Positions 5,446 to 10,042 of a stretch of DNA of 10,042 nucleotides are shown here, piece by piece; positions within the stretch are counted from its first letter, which is position 1; each line of letters opens with the position of its first letter. Under the pieces are notes generated by a model. That model made no database searches and had not been told where the DNA came from. It saw only the letters and a program-made list of their open reading frames with translations. This DNA is from an uncultured Opitutia bacterium (GTDB lineage: Bacteria > Verrucomicrobiota > Verrucomicrobiia > Opitutales > UBA953). Location of the stretch: positions 1 through 10,042 of the forward strand of contig CAJBPJ010000032.1 in assembly GCA_903957465.1 (NCBI GenBank). The letters run 5' to 3'. The translations under genes were made by a program, and so were the position numbers.

Positions 5446-6531
5446 TTAAGTCTCTTCAGGGTCACCCTCGCTGCCGCCACCACCTGAGCCAAAGCCGATC
5501 TCATCGCCATCAGGTCCGAGCGGATTGGTGCCGCGTCGACGCATCGCACGGCGTTGACGCTCGAGGTCGCGCTGTCCTTCAACCGTGTAACGCGTGAATG
5601 GAACCGCCATCAATCGGGCATGTGGGATGGGCCTGTTGGTGACTTCACAAATACCATAATCTCCAGTCTTCATACGCTCGATGGCATCATCAATCTCCTT
5701 AATCGATTGTTGCTCGTTGGAAATAAGTGATAACGCGAAGTCGCGGTCGGCCGTATCCGTACCTGCGTCAGCCATGTGCTGAGAATAACCCGAAAGGTCA
5801 CCGGCGTCATCTTTCCCTGACTTCTTCAATGCCTCATCTGTGTGGATAGCGAGGCCGCGCTCAATGGCACCGCGCAAATCCATCAGGAGCTTATGGTAAC
5901 GGCGCCATTTTTCGGGAATTTTACGATCGTCGTCGATGGGGCCAGTTTTCTTGAAAGGATTAAATCCGAAGAGACTCGAGAGTGAAGCAGCCCCGACTTT
6001 ATTGGGCTTTCCAGCGACAGCCTTATTGTCGCCCTTACTTGTACGCTCTTTCAACTTACGCTCTTCCTCTGGAATCCAAAGGTTTAAGCGCACATTGCGG
6101 CGGGTCTTAATATAGTCACGGACATCATCCACCGAGAAGACGAGTAACTTTGGACGCGAAGGTGCTTCAATGGGTGAAGTCTGATGATGGTCCGAGCGAT
6201 GGTGCTCGAGCAATTTACGCTGCTCCTCATGCGAAAGGGACGGATCCATCTTAGGCATAGGGCCTTTACCTTTTCCTTTAGGGGCAGGTGTGGCTGCTTT
6301 GCCCTTCGCAACCTGAGGGGCAACCTTGCCCTTGCCTGCGACGACTTTGACGGGAGTAGTTTTGCCGGTCGGCTTTACAGCGACTTTGGCGACGGGCTTA
6401 CCTTTGGGCGCAGGCTTCGCTTTAGGCACAGGCTTCTTGACGGCTTTAACAGGCTTCTTGGCGAGAGTCTTCGCGGGTGCCTTGGATTTAGGCGCAGACT
6501 TCTTGGCTGCTGGTTTTTTCTTGGATGCCAT
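5446..6531 (-). CDS. DksA/TraR-like regulator with histone-H1-like N-terminal tail
   Basis: A 361-residue protein in three parts. Residues 1 to about 95 are a disordered, Lys/Ala/Pro-rich tail of KKP, AKP and GKGK repeats like histone H1. Residues about 96-210 are charged and unrecognised, with 'LLVFSVDDVRDYIKTRRNVR' at 129-148. Residues about 215-330 match DksA: a coiled-coil tip with DxxDR (D259, D262, R263), helix 'SIKEIDDAIERMKTGDYGIC', and 'IPHARLMAVP'. DksA inserts its coiled coil into the RNA polymerase secondary channel. Of the four zinc cysteines only C295 remains; the others align with T298, T316 and G319. C-x-x-T resembles Pseudomonas DksA2, which works without the full zinc site. 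The C-terminus is Gly/Glu-rich. ATG 6531 begins the lysine-rich tail; the frame stays open for 80 codons upstream through ileS, which is judged non-coding. No Shine-Dalgarno sequence is seen. It lies 50 bases after ileS and two before lspA. Confidence 0.88.
   Translation of the reverse strand: MASKKKPAAKKSAPKSKAPAKTLAKKPVKAVKKPVPKAKPAPKGKPVAKVAVKPTGKTTPVKVVAGKGKVAPQVAKGKAATPAPKGKGKGPMPKMDPSLSHEEQRKLLEHHRSDHHQTSPIEAPSRPKLLVFSVDDVRDYIKTRRNVRLNLWIPEEERKLKERTSKGDNKAVAGKPNKVGAASLSSLFGFNPFKKTGPIDDDRKIPEKWRRYHKLLMDLRGAIERGLAIHTDEALKKSGKDDAGDLSGYSQHMADAGTDTADRDFALSLISNEQQSIKEIDDAIERMKTGDYGICEVTNRPIPHARLMAVPFTRYTVEGQRDLERQRRAMRRRGTNPLGPDGDEIGFGSGGGGSEGDPEET
5452..5457 (-). promoter_or_regulatory. Ribosome binding site favouring the TTG start of lspA
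   Basis: GAAGAG on the minus strand lies eight bases before TTG 5443 and fourteen before ATG 5437. It is the clearest Shine-Dalgarno-like site of the minus-strand cluster and sits within the last codons of the DksA-like gene. Confidence 0.4.
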
Positions 6532-6548
6532 GTGTAGAGTTGAGGTTA

Positions 6549-6577
6549 AGGGTAGAATTAAAAAACGGAAGTGTGAA
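6549..6577 (-). promoter_or_regulatory. Weak candidate promoter before the DksA-like gene
   Basis: On the minus strand TTCACA (6577-6572, five of six to the -35 consensus) is separated by 17 bases from TACCCT (6554-6549, three of six to the -10). Initiation near 6542 would leave a leader of about ten bases. An internal promoter is plausible in a 50-bp gap, but the -10 is poor. Confidence 0.2.
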
Positions 6578-6581
6578 GGGA

Positions 6582-9389
6582 TTAGAGGGAGCCGTACTTG
6601 GTTAACAAAGCTGCCCGGCAACGGGGCGAAACCTGGCCAAATTGACCTGCATCCTCTAAAGCAGGTACCCAGCGCCAGGAACGCGGGCAACGCACCCCAG
6701 GTGCCTTCGCGACAGAAACTGTGAGCGGCATCCCGGCCTTCGACTCCATGTTCACCGCAGATACAATCCAAATTTCAGGAAGTAGTTCTGTATGACGCAA
6801 AAGCACTGAAAATTCAGGGTCGGCAGGATCGCCGCTAAGGGTAACGGCGGCATCAAGGTTTTGGCCGATCGTCTTACTCTGCCGCAACTGCTCAAGCGGT
6901 CCATTCACGTGGGCTGCGCCAATACGCAGAATAGTTGCGATGTCCGTGTGTGCGCTGGAGTCTTCCCAGCCCGCAGGAATTTCTGGCCATGACTGCAGGT
7001 GAACGGAATCTGCTTCATTGTATTCCGTCTTCACGGAGGCGTGTGACCATGCCTCATCAGCTGTAAACGGAATAAAGGGCGCTAACAAACGAATGTACGC
7101 ACGGAATGCGTGATGCAAAGCGGTCTGCGTTGAGCGACGCAAAGGGTCGCTGGGGGCGAGGGTGTAGAGTCGATCCTTAACAATGCTCGTATAGGCCGCC
7201 GAAAGCGTCGTCGTCGTAAACGCAGCGAGGGCTGCAGATGCGCGATGGAATTCGTAAGCTTCGCAAGCATCCGTCACTTCTCGAATCAGTCGTGCCGTCT
7301 CAGCGAGCAACCATCGGTCGATAGCCGAAAGCTTTTCGAGCGGGAGTGCGTCGGACGCAGGATTAAAGTCGGCCAACGAGCCGAGCTGCCAGCGAAGCGT
7401 ATTGCGAATGGCGCGGTATTGATTCGAAACCGTTTCAAATATCGCATCCGAAAGCGGGATGTCGTTTTGGTAATTCTCAGAGGCAACCCACAGACGCACA
7501 ATATCAGCACCGTAACGCTTGATATAATCATCCGCGGTGGAGGGTTTACCGTCCGACTTTGAAATCTTTTGGCGCTTTTCGTTTACGACAAAACCGTGCG
7601 TGAGCACGGCACGGTATGGTGGCGCTCCGCGAGCAATCATCGCGGTCCACAATGACGACTGGAACCAGCCGCGGTGCTGGTCGGAACCCTCGAGGTAAAG
7701 ATCTGCAGGCCAATGTAAATCCGGGTGGCGACCACATACCGCCAAATGGCTTGTGCCTGAATCAATCCAGACATCAAGCGTGTCGGATCCTTTACGTAAA
7801 TCTTTTGGCCAAGAGGCCGGTAATGGAGCGCCCGCAAGGATGTCGGCGACAGGGGTTGACCACCACCAATCGGTTCCATGTTTAGCGACTTGTTCAGCAA
7901 CCGATTGCGCGACCGCTGCGTCCAAGAAAGCCTCGCCCGTCGAGATGCAGACAAAAGCAGGAATAGGTACACCCCAGGATCGCTGACGCGATACGCACCA
8001 GTCTGGACGGCTTTGCAATGCGCCGCGCATGCGATTCTCACCCCAACCTGGAATCCAGCGAACATCGCCAATCGCTTTGAGCGCACGTGCACGAAGGTCG
8101 CCACGGTCTAACCCGATAAACCATTGATCGAGTGCTCGGAAAATAACGGGCGTCTTCGAGCGCCAACAATGTGGGTAAGAGTGAACAAGTGCTTCGCGGT
8201 GAACGAGGCGACCGCGGGCTTCCAATAAAGCTAAGACAGCGCCGTTCGCGGGACACTTGCCGTCTGTCTCCAATACAGAGACGCCCACAAGCTCGGCGGG
8301 GACTTTTCCGTCGTTCGCATAACTACCATCGTCTTGCACCGGGCAATAAGCCTCGAGGCGGTAACGTTGGCCTGTCTGATGGTCATCAACACCATGACCG
8401 GGTGCGGTATGCACACATCCCGTACCCGCATCTGTCGTGACATAATCCGCAAGCACAACTGGCGAAGCACGGTCGATAAATGGGTGACGCGCCTCCAGTC
8501 CTTCCAGGGCACTTCCCTTTACACGGAAGCCATCGGTGGCCCCTTCAAGTTTACAGGCAGAAACAAAAGCGTCACGCAAAGCGACCGCTACTAGGAATGA
8601 ACGATTATTGTGACAGACTTCAACATACTCGAGTTCAGGATGAACTGCGATGGCAAGGTTTGCAGGCAACGTCCACGGAGTGGTCGTCCAAATGACTACC
8701 GAGAGCGGGTGTGCAGGCTTTAAATTCTTCGAAGATGGATTAGGTGCTTCAAAAGAAACCCAAATGGAGTGCGAGCGCTTATCTTTATATTCGATTTCTG
8801 CTTCTGCTAATGCGGTCTGACAAGGGATTGACCAATACACTGGCTTCTTCGATCGGTAAACAAGCCCTTGCTCGACGGCTTTAGCAAATGTGCGCAAAAT
8901 CTCGGCTTCGTAGCCAGGATCCATCGTGCGGTATTCTGATTTCCAATCTGCGAGCACGCCAAGGCGACGGAACTGTCCGCGCTGCTTCTCGATATACGAA
9001 GATGCAAATTCTGCGCACGCCTTGCGCACACCCAACGCATCCAGCGAAGCTTTCTTCGCCTGCAACTCTTTCATCACCTTATGTTCAATCGGCAAACCAT
9101 GGCAGTCCCAACCGGGCACATAAGGCGTCCGGAATCCGCGCATCGATTTATAGCGCAGGATAGCGTCTTTGAGTAATTTATTGAGTGCAGTACCGATATG
9201 CACGTCGCCGTTGGTAAAAGGTGGACCGTCATGAAGCACAAATGCTGGGCGCCCTGCATGACGACCTTGGATCTTCGCGTAGAGACCGATTTTTTCCCAA
9301 TGGGCGATACGCCCCGGCTCGCGCTCAGCCAAACCGGCTTTCATCGGAAAGTCGGTAGTAGGTAAATTTAAGGTGTCTTTAAGCTCCAC
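6582..9389 (-). CDS. ileS: Isoleucyl-tRNA synthetase, C-terminal zinc site half lost
   Basis: A 935-residue class I synthetase that charges tRNA-Ile with isoleucine and edits valine. Motifs in order: 'TLNLPTTDFPMKAGLAEREP' start (6-25), 'DGPPFTNGDVHIGTALNK' with the HIGH variant H64-T67, 'GWDCHGLPIE' (93-102), editing domain 'WTTTPWTLPAN' (235-244... region) and 'GTGCVHTAPGHGVDD' (322-336), 'WIDSG' (541-545), and the KMSKS variant KISKS (608-612). Length fits the bacterial type. The C-terminal zinc finger, normally CxxCW...CxxC, reads C901-P-R-S904-W and S921-P-R-C924, so two of four cysteines are Ser. The start is GTG 9389, chosen because it yields the conserved N-terminus; the next ATG is at residue 16, inside it. 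CCTCC lies directly before the GTG and there is no Shine-Dalgarno sequence. It is the first gene of the cluster. Confidence 0.97.
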   Translation of the reverse strand: MELKDTLNLPTTDFPMKAGLAEREPGRIAHWEKIGLYAKIQGRHAGRPAFVLHDGPPFTNGDVHIGTALNKLLKDAILRYKSMRGFRTPYVPGWDCHGLPIEHKVMKELQAKKASLDALGVRKACAEFASSYIEKQRGQFRRLGVLADWKSEYRTMDPGYEAEILRTFAKAVEQGLVYRSKKPVYWSIPCQTALAEAEIEYKDKRSHSIWVSFEAPNPSSKNLKPAHPLSVVIWTTTPWTLPANLAIAVHPELEYVEVCHNNRSFLVAVALRDAFVSACKLEGATDGFRVKGSALEGLEARHPFIDRASPVVLADYVTTDAGTGCVHTAPGHGVDDHQTGQRYRLEAYCPVQDDGSYANDGKVPAELVGVSVLETDGKCPANGAVLALLEARGRLVHREALVHSYPHCWRSKTPVIFRALDQWFIGLDRGDLRARALKAIGDVRWIPGWGENRMRGALQSRPDWCVSRQRSWGVPIPAFVCISTGEAFLDAAVAQSVAEQVAKHGTDWWWSTPVADILAGAPLPASWPKDLRKGSDTLDVWIDSGTSHLAVCGRHPDLHWPADLYLEGSDQHRGWFQSSLWTAMIARGAPPYRAVLTHGFVVNEKRQKISKSDGKPSTADDYIKRYGADIVRLWVASENYQNDIPLSDAIFETVSNQYRAIRNTLRWQLGSLADFNPASDALPLEKLSAIDRWLLAETARLIREVTDACEAYEFHRASAALAAFTTTTLSAAYTSIVKDRLYTLAPSDPLRRSTQTALHHAFRAYIRLLAPFIPFTADEAWSHASVKTEYNEADSVHLQSWPEIPAGWEDSSAHTDIATILRIGAAHVNGPLEQLRQSKTIGQNLDAAVTLSGDPADPEFSVLLRHTELLPEIWIVSAVNMESKAGMPLTVSVAKAPGVRCPRSWRWVPALEDAGQFGQVSPRCRAALLTKYGSL

Positions 9390-9436
9390 GGAGGTTGTTT
9401 TTGAGTTTTCTGAAACCAGAAAAAGGCGACAGTTAG

Positions 9437-9446
9437 TCTATAAATA
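9437..9446 (-). promoter_or_regulatory. Candidate -10 region for ileS
   Basis: The minus strand reads TATTTATAGA, an AT-rich island about 48-57 bases before the ileS GTG, in otherwise GC-rich DNA. No good -35 is found 16-18 bases further upstream. The resulting leader would be about 40 bases and holds no T-box-like or riboswitch-like structure that I can see. Confidence 0.25.
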
Positions 9447-9490
9447 GGGAGGTTGGGCCATAAAGCCATCCCCAGAAGGACACTGAAGCG

Positions 9491-9521
9491 AGGCGGGCGA
9501 GGTTGGAGAGGGGGGCGAGGG
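9491..9521 (+). other. G-rich purine tract in the ileS upstream region
   Basis: The plus strand is almost all G and A with G-runs at 9495-9497, 9510-9515 and 9519-9521, plus several GG pairs. Such a tract could fold as a two-layer G-quadruplex or an R-loop-prone segment, or be merely low complexity. It lies about 100 bases upstream of ileS and 60 bases upstream of the small membrane gene. Confidence 0.4.
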
Positions 9522-9580
9522 TGTCAACCTTGAGGAGGCCAGCGGTTGACATAGGGCCTAAGCCCTCCATCAGATAGGGC
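9522..9580 (+). promoter_or_regulatory. Inverted repeat carrying TTGACA upstream of the small membrane gene
   Basis: A perfect 8-bp inverted repeat pairs TGTCAACC (9522-9529) with GGTTGACA (9544-9551) across 14 bases. The right arm contains a consensus -35 box, TTGACA (9546-9551). CAGATA (9571-9576) is a poor -10 at a long 19-base spacing. A second dyad, AGGGC (9553-9557) with GCCCT (9562-9566), lies in the spacer. Transcription from here would start at or very near ATG 9581. The overlap of dyad and -35 would suit an operator, but no regulator is known. Confidence 0.35.
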
Positions 9581-9847
9581 ATGGACAACCTCCGTCCCAA
9601 ACTCGTCAGCAAATCAGGTGCCATTCTCGATGTCATCCTCACCGTCGTCTTCTTTGTATGGATGACAGGGATCCTCAAGAAGCACGTACCCTGGGTCGAA
9701 GAAGGCGAAACCGCAATTTTAGTAGGTGCAGCCGCCTGCTCACTCTGTCTCTCTGGCGTATTCTGGATGGCGCTTTCGTTATTCCGGGTGACGTTAGCGG
9801 ACCAAATCATCCAGCGAACAGCTACTCGCTCGCCCAACGAGCGCTGA
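9581..9847 (+). CDS. Small two-helix membrane protein, function unknown
   Basis: An 88-residue protein with a short basic N-terminus, a hydrophobic segment near 14-31, a charged turn (KKHVPWVEEGE, 33-43), a second hydrophobic segment near 44-67 and a polar, Arg-containing tail. This predicts a helical hairpin in the inner membrane. I recognise no family. ATG 9581 is the first start after an in-frame TAG at 9575, with only a TAGGG near it. The plus-strand reading is preferred over an overlapping 134-residue minus-strand frame because of its coherent membrane pattern and because its stop falls one base from the stop of the next gene. Confidence 0.6.
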   Translation: MDNLRPKLVSKSGAILDVILTVVFFVWMTGILKKHVPWVEEGETAILVGAAACSLCLSGVFWMALSLFRVTLADQIIQRTATRSPNER

Positions 9848-9848
9848 G

Positions 9849-10042
9849 TTAACGTACAATCGTGCCCATTGCTCGCTCAACTTCTTGGGCGAGATTTTCG
9901 GCTCCTTGACGTTCATAAACGAAGGCCTGCCAAAGGTCATCGAGTTCTTTTTCCGTGCCGGTTGGAAAAGCTTCCATCCAAGATCCTAAACACCTCCAAG
10001 AATTATGTGCCACAGGGTTTTGCCGAAGAATATCTCTGCGCA
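9849..10042 (-). CDS. C-terminal part of an unrecognised protein, runs off the window
   Basis: The minus strand is open from the right edge to a TAA at 9851-9849, giving at least 63 residues with no start inside the window. The visible end contains 'NPVAHNSWRCLGSW' and an acidic, helical 'ELDDLWQAFVYERQGAENLA' stretch, finishing MGTIVR. The charged helical pattern and absence of low complexity make it look like real coding sequence. I do not recognise the family. It converges on the small membrane gene with a single base between the stop codons. Confidence 0.6.
   Translation of the reverse strand, partial: RRDILRQNPVAHNSWRCLGSWMEAFPTGTEKELDDLWQAFVYERQGAENLAQEVERAMGTIVR

Noticed and set aside
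6532..6771. 80-codon N-terminal extension of the DksA-like frame
   Set aside because: It runs through the 3' end of ileS in another frame, has no family resemblance, and the MASKKK start at 6531 fits a normal Lys-rich N-terminus after a 50-bp gap.
9390..9480. T-box or other riboswitch before ileS
   Set aside because: No T-box sequence, specifier loop or terminator/antiterminator pair is visible in the leader.
9433..9837. 134-residue minus-strand frame over the small membrane gene
   Set aside because: The translation is Ser/Thr-rich without domain pattern and looks like the shadow of the plus-strand gene, which has two clean hydrophobic segments.

Overview
The window looks like an ordinary housekeeping segment of a bacterial chromosome with a few unusual proteins in it. 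The host is a Gram-negative-type bacterium: it has lipoprotein signal peptidase, a small lipoprotein, and an oligopeptide-type ABC permease. Base composition is moderately GC-rich. Gene order (ileS, then a DksA/TraR-like gene, then lspA) and the protein styles would suit a Verrucomicrobiota/PVC-type genome, but that placement is an inference of low to moderate confidence. I see no transposase, phage gene or CRISPR array.

Layout. Bases 1-70 are the 3' part of a tRNA-Tyr(GTA), followed by a strong hairpin. Two small plus-strand genes come next: a cysteine-less FmdB-like protein (130-393) and a DCC-family thiol protein (395-778). They meet, tail to tail with one base between stops, a minus-strand pair: a small lipoprotein (2748-3008) and a single-chain fusion of the two dipeptide/oligopeptide permease subunits, DppB and DppC type (780-2744). 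A divergent 101-bp spacer separates the lipoprotein from a plus-strand gene for a degenerate RluA-type pseudouridine synthase (3110-3943).

The right two thirds is a minus-strand cluster read from 9389 down to 3964: ileS, a DksA-like gene with a histone-H1-like tail, lspA, a flavin-reductase-like gene and rpsT (ribosomal protein S20). It closes with an intrinsic terminator at 3914-3938 that lies inside the 3' end of the convergent RluA-like gene. LspA matures lipoproteins such as the one at 2748-3008. IleRS and S20 serve translation, and the DksA-like protein probably acts on RNA polymerase. To the right are a regulatory-looking intergenic stretch, a small two-helix membrane protein (9581-9847) and, one base after its stop, the C-terminus of an unrecognised minus-strand gene running off the window.

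The most notable pattern is repeated loss of metal-binding or catalytic residues. Three families that normally carry a zinc ribbon or finger (FmdB-like, DksA-like, the IleRS C-terminus) have each lost two or more zinc cysteines here, and the RluA-like protein lacks the catalytic Asp. Shine-Dalgarno signals are weak or absent at most starts, and the rpsT and ileS starts are directly preceded by CCTCC, the anti-Shine-Dalgarno sequence itself.
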